NCBI RefSeq assembly: GCF_031458115.1
Contig: NZ_JAVDXV010000007.1
Location: forward strand, 1-64,000
Length of the DNA: 64,000 nt
Origin: Pelomonas asaccharophilus_A
GTDB taxonomy: Bacteria > Pseudomonadota > Gammaproteobacteria > Burkholderiales > Burkholderiaceae_C
Reading direction: 5' to 3'
How positions within the stretch are numbered: position 1 is the first letter of the stretch; every line of letters begins with the position of its first letter. A program made the position numbers and the translations under genes. Of the stretch, positions 42,477 to 51,481 are shown piece after piece. Under the pieces are notes generated by a model. That model did no database searches. It was given only the letters and a program-made list of their open reading frames with translations, and had not been told where the DNA came from.

Positions 42477-45187
42477 CGTGTCTCCTGGGTGTGGATGGTG
42501 ATTTCGGCCGGCGCGAGGCCGTCGGCTTGCGCGCGCACGACCAGCCGGGCTGGAGCGCCGGCGCGGCCGCGCACGATGGCCAGCGCCTGGCCGCTGAAGG
42601 CCTTGCGAGTGGTCGACGGGAAGGGTTCGAAGCTGGTGGCGTCGCCGTTGTCGGTGGCGACGATGTCGCCCGCGCCCTCGATGCTGAAGCGGATGCGGGC
42701 ATCGGCGCGCGGCACGGTGCGGCCTTGCTTGTCGGTGATGCGCAGCGTGACAAAGCTCAGGTCGCTGCCGTCGGCGGCGATGGCTGAGCGGTCGGCCTGC
42801 AGCGACAGCGCGGCGGCCGGGCCGGCGGTGGCAACGCTGGCCGTCGCCCAGGGCTTGCCGTCCCGCCAGGCCTGCAGCTTCAACTCGCCCGGCTCGTAGA
42901 CCACGTCGTCCCAGCGCAGCCGGTACTGGCCCTGCGCCTTCCTGCGCTTGCCGAGAGACCGGCCGTTCAGGAACAGCTCGGCCTCGTCGCCGCTGGTGAA
43001 CGCATGGACCGGCGTGACCTGCCCAACCCGCTCCGGCCAGGTCCAGTGCGGCAGCAGATGCGCCATGGGCAGTTCGGGGCGCCAGCGCGACTGGTACAGG
43101 TAGAAGCGGTCCTTGGGGAAGCCGGCCAGGTCCACGATGCCGGAGTAGGAACTGCGGGCCGCGTAATAGGGCGTGGGCTCGCCCAGGTAGTCGAAGCCGG
43201 TCCAGACGAATTCACCGGCCACGTAAGGGTGGGCGTCCAGCGCGGCGAAGACCTTGTCGGCCGATGAGCCGAAGTCCACCGAGTACAGCTCATAGCCGCT
43301 GACCTGCAGCGCCTTGGAGTCGCCGCCACGGCCGTCGCGCGTGATGGAGCTGTTCGCCGGCGCGACCGGGAACAGGTAGACGCCGCGGCTGCTGAAGGCC
43401 GACGCCGTCTCGCTGCTGAGGATGAGCTTGTCCGGGAACTTGGCGTGGAAGTTGGGGTACTGCGGCGGCGTGCGAATGCGGTCGGTGCCGATGAACTCGG
43501 GGTCCTGGCGTATGCCCTCGCCCTGGTAGTTCAGGCTGATGAGGTCCACCTCGGCCGGCAACGGCATGTCGGACTTGGCGAAGTTCATCGCCGTGGTGGT
43601 GGGCCGCGTGGCGTCTTCCTCGCGCGTGATCTCATGCAGGCGGCGTGCGATGGCGGCGCCGGCCTTGTCGGTGTACTGCTCGCCCACCTCGTTGCCTATG
43701 CTCCACATGATGACCGACGGGTGGTTGCGGTCGCGGCGCAGCATGCTGCGCAGGTCGGCCTCGTGCCAGTCGGGGAAGATCAGGTGGAAGTCCAGCGGCG
43801 TCTTCTTGCGCTCCCAGGAGTCGAAGATCTCGTCCACCACCAGCACGCCCATGCGGTCGGTCAGTTCCAGGAACTCTCGCGCTGGCGGGTTGTGCGACAT
43901 GCGGATCGCGTTGCTGCCCATGGCCTGCATGATCTCGATCTGCCGCTCGGCGGCGCGCACATTGAACGCCGCCCCCAGCGCACCCAGGTCATGGTGCAGG
44001 TTGACGCCCTGCAGCTTCACCGGTTGGCCGTTGACGTGCAGGCCGGTGTTGGCGTCGAAGCGCAGTGTGCGAATGCCAAAAGGTGTTTCGTAGCGATCCA
44101 GCATGCCCGCCTTGCCCGTCACGCGCGTGACGGCCAGATAGCGATGCGGCTGCTGCTGAGGCCTCGGGCCCCACAACCGCGGCTTGGCGATGCGCAGCGA
44201 CATCGTCGCAGCGCCCTGCCCTTGTGCCGGCACGTCGAGTTGCGGCTTCCATGCCGCGGCGACGGCCTTGCCCGCGGGCCTGCCGTCGGCGTCCAGCTCG
44301 AAGATCTCGGTCAGCACATCGACGCGCGCGGTCGCGGCGCCGTCGTTGTCGACGCGCACCTCCACGACGACGGTGGCTTCCTGCGGCGACACCTTGGGCG
44401 TGGTCACCGTCGTGCCCCAGTGCGCCACGTGCACCGGATCGGTCTTGGTCAGCCAGACCTTGCGGTACAGGCCGGCACCGGGATACCAGCGCGCCGATTC
44501 GGGCGGGTTGTCCAGGCGGATCACCAACTGGTTGGCGCCACCCGGCTGGGCCCAGGGCGTCAGGTCCAGCCGGAAGGAGTTGTAGCCATAAGGCCAGCCG
44601 CCCACCAGCTTGCCGTTGAGCCAGACCGTCGCGTACGACATCGCGCCGTCCACGTCCAGGAACAGCGAGCGGCCCTTGTCAGTTGCCGGGATGTCCAGCG
44701 CGCGGCGATACCAAACCGGCCCCCAGGTCTGCAGCCGCCCCATGCCGCCGTACGGCCCGGTCTCCAGGAAGGGGCCTGCGGCGGCCCAGTCGTGCGGCAG
44801 CGTGACCGACTGCCAGCCGCTGTCGTCAAAGCTGGCCTGGACGAAGGCCACCTCGCTGCCGGGATGGCCGTCGGGGCGGCGATGGCGCTTTGCAGGATCC
44901 TTGATGAAGGGGTTGGCGCTGGGCAGCACCCAGGGCTTGAGCACGCGGTCCTGCGCGCCGGCCTGGGTCCGCACGGCTTCGTCCGGTCGCGCGTCGGCCA
45001 CCTTGCCATCGGCCGACTGCTTGACCTCCGGGCGAACGTCATACGCCAGTTGCGCGCCGGCGGGGTCGCCGCGGTGGAAGCGCCAGCCGGCGGCCAGGTC
45101 CACGCGCTCGCGGGCGACAGCCGGCAGGGCCGCCACGACGCACAAGACCAGACCGGCCGCCACGCGCCGCCAGGGGTTGCCAAGCAT
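42473..45187 (-). CDS. secreted GH2 glycoside hydrolase (beta-galactosidase-type)
   Basis: 904 residues from ATG 45187 (CAGGAGAC ahead; a TTG one codon earlier is possible). A signal peptide (AAGLVLCVVAALPAVA) is followed by the GH2 sugar-binding domain (VTLPHDWAAAGPF, GPVWYRRALDIP), an immunoglobulin-like domain and the catalytic barrel with acid/base Glu near 497 (MWSIGNEVGEQ) and a probable nucleophile Glu near 592 (ILSSETASAF). C-terminal beta domains resemble DUF4982 (HAFTSGDEAELFLNGRSLG). Substrate could be beta-galactosides or arabinogalactan side chains; in this locus, hemicellulose fragments are likely. Confidence 0.85.
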   Translation of the reverse strand: MLGNPWRRVAAGLVLCVVAALPAVARERVDLAAGWRFHRGDPAGAQLAYDVRPEVKQSADGKVADARPDEAVRTQAGAQDRVLKPWVLPSANPFIKDPAKRHRRPDGHPGSEVAFVQASFDDSGWQSVTLPHDWAAAGPFLETGPYGGMGRLQTWGPVWYRRALDIPATDKGRSLFLDVDGAMSYATVWLNGKLVGGWPYGYNSFRLDLTPWAQPGGANQLVIRLDNPPESARWYPGAGLYRKVWLTKTDPVHVAHWGTTVTTPKVSPQEATVVVEVRVDNDGAATARVDVLTEIFELDADGRPAGKAVAAAWKPQLDVPAQGQGAATMSLRIAKPRLWGPRPQQQPHRYLAVTRVTGKAGMLDRYETPFGIRTLRFDANTGLHVNGQPVKLQGVNLHHDLGALGAAFNVRAAERQIEIMQAMGSNAIRMSHNPPAREFLELTDRMGVLVVDEIFDSWERKKTPLDFHLIFPDWHEADLRSMLRRDRNHPSVIMWSIGNEVGEQYTDKAGAAIARRLHEITREEDATRPTTTAMNFAKSDMPLPAEVDLISLNYQGEGIRQDPEFIGTDRIRTPPQYPNFHAKFPDKLILSSETASAFSSRGVYLFPVAPANSSITRDGRGGDSKALQVSGYELYSVDFGSSADKVFAALDAHPYVAGEFVWTGFDYLGEPTPYYAARSSYSGIVDLAGFPKDRFYLYQSRWRPELPMAHLLPHWTWPERVGQVTPVHAFTSGDEAELFLNGRSLGKRRKAQGQYRLRWDDVVYEPGELKLQAWRDGKPWATASVATAGPAAALSLQADRSAIAADGSDLSFVTLRITDKQGRTVPRADARIRFSIEGAGDIVATDNGDATSFEPFPSTTRKAFSGQALAIVRGRAGAPARLVVRAQADGLAPAEITIHTQETR

Positions 45188-45207
45188 CAAGAGTCTCCTG
45201 TTGTAGT

Positions 45208-45221
45208 TGGTAACGTTCTCA
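45208..45221 (-). promoter_or_regulatory. LacI-type operator before the GH2 gene
   Basis: TGGTAACGTTCTCA on the plus strand, 21 bases before the GH2 ATG. The left half-site is exact and the right one degenerate. Confidence 0.45.
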
Positions 45222-45285
45222 GCCGTCGCCGCCAGCGCGACAGACTAGGTGGAAACGCCAGGCGTAGCGACATGGTTGATACCTA

Positions 45286-45299
45286 TGATAGCGATACCA
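45286..45299. promoter_or_regulatory. LacI-type operator in the divergent GH2 / regulator C region
   Basis: TGATAGCGATACCA: half-sites TGATA and TACCA around GCGA, the best palindrome of the set. It lies between the divergent GH2 and regulator C genes and could control both. Confidence 0.6.
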
Positions 45300-45410
45300 A
45301 CAACAAAGAGACAAGACCGCTCATGAAGTTGACGACTTGCGGGCAAGACCCGGCCCCCATGCCGTTGCTGCTGCCCGCGACGAGCGCGCTCTGAGCCCTT
45401 CGCCGCAGCG

Positions 45411-46469
45411 ATGGCGTCGTCGTCACCCGCCCCCCTGCCCGACCTGCGCGCCCGTCTGCATGACGTGGCACGCGAAGCCGGCGTCAGCCTGGCCACGGTG
45501 GACCGCGCGTTGAACCGCCGCCCCGGCGTCAGCCCCCGCACGCTGCTGCGCGTGCAGGAGGCGGTGCAGCGGCTGACACAGCGCCTGGACGACACCGCCA
45601 GCGAGCCGTCCACCCGTTGCGGCGGCTGGCTGCTGTGCTTTCTGCTGCCGGCCGGCCAGAACAGCTTTGTCGAGCAGTTGCGCGAGGCGCTGCATGCGCT
45701 GACGCCATGGTTGAACGAACAGCGCGCGCGCGTCGACGTGCGCACGACCGACGCGTTCTCGCCCGCGGCGGCATCGGCCGCCGTGAAGCGGCTGCGCGGC
45801 CAGTACGACGCGGTCGTGCTGATGCTGCAGGACCACCCGCTGGTGCGCGATGCGGTGGAGCGCATGGCCTTCGACGGTACTTTTGTCGTGACGCTGGTTT
45901 CCGATATCGCGGCCCGCGCGCGCAACCACTTCGTAGGCATCGACAACGGTGCCGCGGGCCGCACCGCCGGTGCGCTGCTGGGCCGCTTCGTGGGCACCCG
46001 CCGCGGGCCGGTGGGCATCGTCATGGGTTCGCACGCGCTGCAAGACCATGCCGAGCGGCTGCAGGGCTTCCGGCAGGCGCTGGCCGCCGACCACCCGCAG
46101 CTGCTACCGCTGCCGCCGCTGGAATGCCGCGACCGGCCCGAGGCCGCGCAGCCGCTGGTCGCCGAACTGCTGGCCCGGCATCCCGAGCTGGTGGGGCTGT
46201 ACAGCATCGGCGCCGGCAACGACGGCATCCACCGGGCGCTGCAGGAGGCCGGCGCTGCAGGCCGCCTGGCCTGGGTCTGTCATGAGCTGACCCCGCACAC
46301 GCGCGCGGCGCTGCTGGATGGCAGTGCCAGCGCGGTCATCGGCCAGTCCGCCGCGCAGGAGGCCCGCGCCGCGTGCCGGCTCGCGCTCGCCCGGCTGACG
46401 CGGCAGCGCGAGCTGGCCGACATCGAACCCATACGCATCGAGATCTACCTGAAGGACAACCTCCCATGA
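45411..46469 (+). CDS. LacI-family regulator C (ribose/pentose-binding type)
   Basis: 352 residues. The helix-turn-helix is LHDVAREAGVSLATVDRALN, the variant seen in regulators with a PeriplaBP-4 sugar domain. The binding domain includes VVLMLQDHPLVRDAV, HFVGIDNGAAGRTAGALLG and LVGLYSIGAGNDG. It is not a close copy of regulators A and B. Its last bases overlap the GH43 gene start (ATGA), so the regulator and the enzyme are cotranscribed. Confidence 0.82.
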   Translation: MASSSPAPLPDLRARLHDVAREAGVSLATVDRALNRRPGVSPRTLLRVQEAVQRLTQRLDDTASEPSTRCGGWLLCFLLPAGQNSFVEQLREALHALTPWLNEQRARVDVRTTDAFSPAAASAAVKRLRGQYDAVVLMLQDHPLVRDAVERMAFDGTFVVTLVSDIAARARNHFVGIDNGAAGRTAGALLGRFVGTRRGPVGIVMGSHALQDHAERLQGFRQALAADHPQLLPLPPLECRDRPEAAQPLVAELLARHPELVGLYSIGAGNDGIHRALQEAGAAGRLAWVCHELTPHTRAALLDGSASAVIGQSAAQEARAACRLALARLTRQRELADIEPIRIEIYLKDNLP

Positions 46470-48043
46470 CATCGCCCCTGGCAACGCGCCTGGCCGCCGC
46501 TTTGTGCGCGGCCGGCCTCGCGCTGGCCACCGCACCCACGCTGGCCTGGCAGGCCGACAACGGCGACGGCAGCTACACCAACCCGCCGCTGAACGCCGAC
46601 TACCCCGACCCCGACATCATCCGCGTGGGCGAGGACTTCTACTTCGCCACGACGACCTTCGCGAACTCGCCCGGCCTGCGCCTGCTGCATTCGCGCGACC
46701 TCATCAACTGGCGCATCGCGGGCCATGTGCTGCCCAGGCTGGACGGCGGCCCGGCCTTCGACCTGAACGGCGGCAGCGTCTACCGGCGCGGCGTGTTCGC
46801 GCCCAGCCTGCGTTTCCACGACGGCCAGTTCGTCATCGCCTTCACGATGGTGGGCCAGAACACGCGCATCTGCCGCGCGACGGACATTGCGGGCCCCTGG
46901 CGCTGCCACTCGCTGGACCGCGCGGCCTTCGACCCCGGGCTGTTCTTCGACACCGACGGCAGCGCCCATATCGCGACGGCCATCGGCAGCGACGGCACGG
47001 TGACGCTGCTATCGCTGAGCAAGGACCTGACGACGGTGACGGCCGCGCGCAAGATCCACTACATCCAGGGCGCCGAAGGCTCCAAGCTGATCCGCCGCGG
47101 CGACTGGTACTACCTGTTCAACGCCATTCCGCGCCGGCTCGCGATGACCATCTCGCGCGCCCGGTCGCTGACCGGGCCGTGGGAGACGGTGAACTCCATC
47201 AACAGCGCGCAGACGGGCGGCCACCAGGGCGCCATCGTGGACCTGGCCGATGGCCGCTGGTGGGGCTTCGTCATGCAGGACAAGCCCAGCATCGGCCGCA
47301 TCACCAACCTCAGCCCCATCTTCTGGCGCGACGACTGGCCCGTCTGGGGCACACCCGAAGCACCCGACCGCGTGCCGGCCGTGGCGCGCAAGCCGGTACA
47401 GGGCCAGACCCCGCAGCAGCCGGCCACGTCGGACGAGTTCGACACGCCGCAGCTGGGCCTGCAATGGGCGTGGAACCACAACCCCGACAACACGCGCTGG
47501 TCGCTGACCGCCCGCCCCGGCTTCCTGCGCCTGCAGGCCACGCGCGCACGCACGTTCTGGACCGCGCGCAACACGCTGACGCAAAAAGGCCAAGGCCCCT
47601 ACAGCCGCGCCGACGTCGCGCTGGATCTGCAAGGCCTGGCGCCGGGCGACCGCTGCGGCTTTGGCGTCATCGGCAAGGTCAACGCGCACATCGCGGCGAC
47701 GCGGCTCGACGACGGCAGCCTGCAACTGCAGATGGGCGGCCAGGTCGACGAAGGCGACGGCAAGCCACAGACCGAGCTGCCCGTTGCCCGCACGGCGTTG
47801 CCGGGCCCGCGCGTGCTGCTGCGCACCGAGCTGGACTTCGAGCGCGCGCGTGGCCGGCTGTCCTGGTCCACCGATGGCCGCTGGCAGCCGTTGGGCGACG
47901 AGTTCGCGCTGATCTACGACTGGCGCACCGGCACCTTCCAGGGGCCGCAGTACGCCCTCTTCTGCTTCAACCCTGGTGCGGCCGGCGGCCGCATGGATGT
48001 GGACGGGTTCCGCTTCAGCGACCAGCGCGACGCACCCCGCTGA
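46466..48043 (+). CDS. secreted GH43 glycosidase with C-terminal lectin-like domain
   Basis: 525 residues after a signal peptide (LAAALCAAGLALATAPTLA). The five-bladed propeller has catalytic Asp48 in NADYPDPDII, the pKa-tuning Asp near 155 in AFDPGLFFDTDG and the acid Glu204 in QGAEGSKLI. From about residue 315 a concanavalin-like domain follows (SDEFDTPQLGLQWAWNHNPD). Expected activity is beta-xylosidase or alpha-L-arabinofuranosidase; the subfamily cannot be fixed by eye. It ends against a strong terminator shared with the convergent TonB receptor gene. Confidence 0.88.
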   Translation: MTSPLATRLAAALCAAGLALATAPTLAWQADNGDGSYTNPPLNADYPDPDIIRVGEDFYFATTTFANSPGLRLLHSRDLINWRIAGHVLPRLDGGPAFDLNGGSVYRRGVFAPSLRFHDGQFVIAFTMVGQNTRICRATDIAGPWRCHSLDRAAFDPGLFFDTDGSAHIATAIGSDGTVTLLSLSKDLTTVTAARKIHYIQGAEGSKLIRRGDWYYLFNAIPRRLAMTISRARSLTGPWETVNSINSAQTGGHQGAIVDLADGRWWGFVMQDKPSIGRITNLSPIFWRDDWPVWGTPEAPDRVPAVARKPVQGQTPQQPATSDEFDTPQLGLQWAWNHNPDNTRWSLTARPGFLRLQATRARTFWTARNTLTQKGQGPYSRADVALDLQGLAPGDRCGFGVIGKVNAHIAATRLDDGSLQLQMGGQVDEGDGKPQTELPVARTALPGPRVLLRTELDFERARGRLSWSTDGRWQPLGDEFALIYDWRTGTFQGPQYALFCFNPGAAGGRMDVDGFRFSDQRDAPR

Positions 48044-48061
48044 CGACAGCGCCCGCAAGAA

Positions 48062-48087
48062 AAACGCCCCGGCATGCCGGGGCGTTT
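48062..48087. terminator. bidirectional terminator
   Basis: A perfect 26-base palindrome, half-site AAACGCCCCGGCA, lies between the convergent GH43 and TonB-receptor genes. On the plus strand it is followed by TTTCGTTTT and on the minus strand by TTTTTCTTG, so it can stop transcription both ways. Confidence 0.85.
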
Positions 48088-48124
48088 CGTTTTGGAGGCT
48101 GCCGCCGCCGGCAGCCTTGGATCA

Positions 48125-51100
48125 TCAGAACGCCGCGCGCAGCGAGACGTTGTAGCTCGGACCCGGCTTGTACTCGTCGAACACGGCCCCCGGGAACTGC
48201 ACCCAGGTGCGGCTGATCGCATCCGTGGCATTCCAGACGCTGAGGTTCAGGCTGGTGTCGTACTTGAAGCCGAAGGCGTGCTTGAAGTTGATGCCGGCCG
48301 AAGCGTCGATCTGCGTGCGCGCCGTCGTCCACATGTAGGCGCCCGGCGTGGACAGGCCCACGCTGGCATTCACGATGTGCTCGGACTGGTACTGGCGCGA
48401 CACGCGGAAGCTGTAGCCATTGCGCTCGTAGTACAGCGTCAGGTTGTTGGTGCGCGGCGGCACGCCGGCCACCGGCAGCGCGTTGGGCAGCTCGTCCGTC
48501 TGCTTGGTGTACGTGTAGTTGGCCGTGAAACCAAAACCCTTGACCGGCAGGAAGTCCAGCGGCTGCTGCCAGGTCAGCTCGGCGCCGCGTACCTTCAGCT
48601 TGGTGCTGATGTTGTAGGGCTCGGTGATTTCCACCCGGTGCTGATCGCGGCCACCGCTGGCGATGACCGCCTGGTTCTGCGCGTCGGTCAGACCCACGGT
48701 GCCGTACAGCGCATCCAGCTGCGCCAGCGTGTAGCTGACGATGCGGTTGCCCGGGCGGCCGATCAGGTCCTTGCCGAAGCCGCTCAGTGCAACATAAGCC
48801 TCGCGGGTCATGTAGTACTCGAGCGCGAGGTCGAAGTTGTTGGACTTGAACGGCGTCAGGTTGGGGTTGGTCACGCTGCCCTGGCGAGCGCCCTGGTCGC
48901 CGATGGTCAGGCGCGTCTGACGCAGGTCGGCCGGATTGGCGCGCGTCATCGACTTGGAGATCGAGGAGCGGGCGATGAGGTTGGGCAGGATGTTGTAGGC
49001 CAACGAGGCCGACGGCATCAGGTTGTTGTACGTCGCCGACTCGTAGTTCCACACCGCCAGGTTGTCGTACTGGCCGCCGTTGCCGATGCCGGTGTTGCGC
49101 GGATCGGCCTGGGCGATGACCTCGCCGATGGTCTGCTGCGTCTCCGTGTAGCGCAGGCCGGCGTTGTAGCGCAGCGTGCGGCCGAACGGCCTCAGGATGC
49201 CCGTGACCTCGGCATAGGCGCCATAGACGTTCTCGCGGATGTAGCCGCCGCTGCCGTTGTTGAAGCCGCGGTGGATGTTGTCGCGGAAGTATTGGTAGTC
49301 GGTGTCCTTGGCGAACTTGTCCCAGTTGACCGTGATGAAGCCCTGGCTGGACGCCATCGCGTACTCGGGCACCTTGGCGTTGGGGATCACCGAGCCCAGG
49401 TAGGCCAGCGGTGTCGTCACACCCGTCGTGGAGCCGCGGCCGAAGCCCGGGTAGGCGGTCGCGGCGTCGGTCATGGGGCCGGTCGTCGTGCGGCCGTCGC
49501 AGCCCGGCTGGCGCAGCTGCGTGTTGGGCGCGAAGAAGCGGTAGTTCATGTTGCCGCCGCAGGTGACGTTCATCCACGCGTCGGCGACCGAGTAGCTGCG
49601 GTAGCGGCGCTCGATGTCATCGACGGCCACGCCGGCCTTGACGTTGAACATCTCATCGCCCCACTTCACGTTGCCGCGGAAGCCGTTCGTCGTGTTGCGG
49701 CGGTCGTAGAGGTCCATGCGCAGGCCCGACAGGCCCTGGCCCGCCTGGTACCAGCCGAAGTTGGCCGGGTTGTTGACGTCGAGGTTGCTGGAGTAGCGCG
49801 GCACCTCGCCCGGGCGCGAGTTGTCGTAGGTGATGACCGAGGGAGCGGACTGCGTGGCGAGCAGCACCGTGGGCATGTCGCGGTAGAAGTCGCTGTAGGT
49901 CAGGTTGAAGTGCGCGTCGATGGTCCAGTTGTCGTTGGGGCGCAGCTCGAAGCCGGGGTTGAAGCTCCAGAATTTGGTCTTCTCCTCCATGGGCCGGAAC
50001 TCCAGCGACCAGAAGGTGTTGGCGAACTGTGCCTTGGTCAGCACGCAGCCATTGGTGCAATCGCTGCGGTCGAACTCCATGCCCACCGGGATGACCGTGT
50101 TGGCACGCGTGCCGGCGTTCATCGCGTTGTAGACCATCTTGTTGGACTTCTCGGCGCCGATCATGTCCAGGTAGATGTCCCACTTCTCGTTGGGACGCCA
50201 CTGCAGGCTGACGATGCCGCTGGCGCGCTCGCGCTCGCCTTCATAGCTGAGATGACGGCCCAGGCGGCCCATCAGCGCGTTGTCGATCTGCTTGATGTTG
50301 GCACCGGGGTTCAGCGCCAGCAGCATGTCGCGGTTGATCTGCCGGCCGGGCGTGCCGAGAACGGCGCGGGCGTAGTCGGGCAGCGCGGACAGTGCCAGGC
50401 CGGACGGCACCGTGTCGGGCGTGGACTGGTTGCCACCGCCGGTGTTGTTGGGGTTGTCGCTGGGCAGCGCCTGGAACGACTTCAGCTGGAAGTTGCGCAT
50501 GTCCACCGTCTGGAAGCCGGTGGTCTTGTAGCTGGTGTTGCCCCACGCCGCGCCGACCAGCACGCCGAAGTCGCCCAGCGTGTTGTTGCGCCAGGTGTTG
50601 CTGACCAGCGCCGAGCCGGTGTCGCTCCACTTGCCAACCTGGTCGCGGTAGTTGCCGCTGACGGTGAAGGCCGAGCGGAACCCTTGCTTGTCGAACGGGC
50701 GCACGCTGCGCATGTCCACCGTGCCGGCGATGCCGCCTTCCAGCACGCTGGCGCGCTGACTCTTGTAGACGGTGGCGCTGCGGAACAGCTCGGACGGCAG
50801 GAAGTCCATGTCGACTTCGCGGTTCGCGCTGATCGTGCCGCCCCAGTGGCCGGCCGAGGCCGATGCCATCGGCGCGCCGTTCAGCAGCACGCGCGTGAAG
50901 TTGGCGCCCATGCCGCGGATGGAGATGTTCAGGCCTTCGCCGTCGATGGTCGCGCGGTTCACGCGCACGCCGGGCACGCGCGACAGCGAGTCGGCGATGC
51001 TGGAGTCGGGGAACTTGCCGATGTCTTCGGCGAACACCGTTTCGCTCAGGCCGATGTCGTCACGCTTCTCGCGCGCCGCATTGGCCAGCGAGCTGCGGTA

Positions 51101-51283
51101 GCCGGTAACGGTAACGGTCTCCAGCGTGTTGCCCTTGGCGGCCGGCGCCGAAGCCGCATCTGCGGGCGGCGTGGCCCCTTGTGCATAGGCGCTGGCGATC
51201 AAGCTGGCCAGCATCGTGGTTGCGAACACATCACGTGCAACGGCGATGCGGCGCTGCCCAGCGCCCTTCGAATAAGCGTTCAC
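48125..51283 (-). CDS. TonB-dependent receptor for plant oligosaccharides
   Basis: 1052 residues from GTG 51283 with AAAAGGAGAC ahead. A signal peptide is followed by a short low-complexity stretch and a TonB-box-like LETVTVTGYRSSL. The plug contains FAEDIGKFPDSSIADSLSRV and VNRATIDGEGLNISIRGMG. The remainder is a beta-barrel and the chain ends in Phe (NVSLRAAF), the outer-membrane insertion signal. Receptors of this type import glycans in carbohydrate loci. Two operator-like sites lie upstream (51358, 51378). Confidence 0.9.
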   Translation of the reverse strand: MNAYSKGAGQRRIAVARDVFATTMLASLIASAYAQGATPPADAASAPAAKGNTLETVTVTGYRSSLANAAREKRDDIGLSETVFAEDIGKFPDSSIADSLSRVPGVRVNRATIDGEGLNISIRGMGANFTRVLLNGAPMASASAGHWGGTISANREVDMDFLPSELFRSATVYKSQRASVLEGGIAGTVDMRSVRPFDKQGFRSAFTVSGNYRDQVGKWSDTGSALVSNTWRNNTLGDFGVLVGAAWGNTSYKTTGFQTVDMRNFQLKSFQALPSDNPNNTGGGNQSTPDTVPSGLALSALPDYARAVLGTPGRQINRDMLLALNPGANIKQIDNALMGRLGRHLSYEGERERASGIVSLQWRPNEKWDIYLDMIGAEKSNKMVYNAMNAGTRANTVIPVGMEFDRSDCTNGCVLTKAQFANTFWSLEFRPMEEKTKFWSFNPGFELRPNDNWTIDAHFNLTYSDFYRDMPTVLLATQSAPSVITYDNSRPGEVPRYSSNLDVNNPANFGWYQAGQGLSGLRMDLYDRRNTTNGFRGNVKWGDEMFNVKAGVAVDDIERRYRSYSVADAWMNVTCGGNMNYRFFAPNTQLRQPGCDGRTTTGPMTDAATAYPGFGRGSTTGVTTPLAYLGSVIPNAKVPEYAMASSQGFITVNWDKFAKDTDYQYFRDNIHRGFNNGSGGYIRENVYGAYAEVTGILRPFGRTLRYNAGLRYTETQQTIGEVIAQADPRNTGIGNGGQYDNLAVWNYESATYNNLMPSASLAYNILPNLIARSSISKSMTRANPADLRQTRLTIGDQGARQGSVTNPNLTPFKSNNFDLALEYYMTREAYVALSGFGKDLIGRPGNRIVSYTLAQLDALYGTVGLTDAQNQAVIASGGRDQHRVEITEPYNISTKLKVRGAELTWQQPLDFLPVKGFGFTANYTYTKQTDELPNALPVAGVPPRTNNLTLYYERNGYSFRVSRQYQSEHIVNASVGLSTPGAYMWTTARTQIDASAGINFKHAFGFKYDTSLNLSVWNATDAISRTWVQFPGAVFDEYKPGPSYNVSLRAAF

Positions 51284-51357
51284 TCTTGTCTCCTTTTATC
51301 GGCCCGGTTTGGACCCGGTGGTGATTGCGTGCCGCTTGCGCGGCGGTCCGACTCAGC

Positions 51358-51391
51358 TGGTAAGTTAACCAAATGATTGGTAACGCAATCA
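51358..51391 (-). promoter_or_regulatory. two LacI-type operators before the TonB receptor gene
   Basis: TGGTAAGTTAACCA (51358-51371) and TGGTAACGCAATCA (51378-51391) on the plus strand, 20 bases apart start to start. Both keep the TGGTA half-site. They lie 75-108 bases before the GTG start. Confidence 0.55.
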
Positions 51392-51481
51392 TTTCAGTCT
51401 AGTTCTGTACCGCGGCCGATGCCCTATCGTTTTCCCGGTCTGTGAATGACTGTTGCGCGGGCGCCAAGCCCGGCGACGGGG

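Noticed and set aside
43445..45394. Long open frame antisense to the GH2 gene
   Set aside because: It arises from the GC-rich third positions of the real gene; its protein is full of Arg, His and Gln with no family resemblance. The same holds for frames opposite the TonB receptor (48074-51376), the STAND regulator (55093-57801), the amidohydrolase (57798-61217) and jetC (23242-25728).
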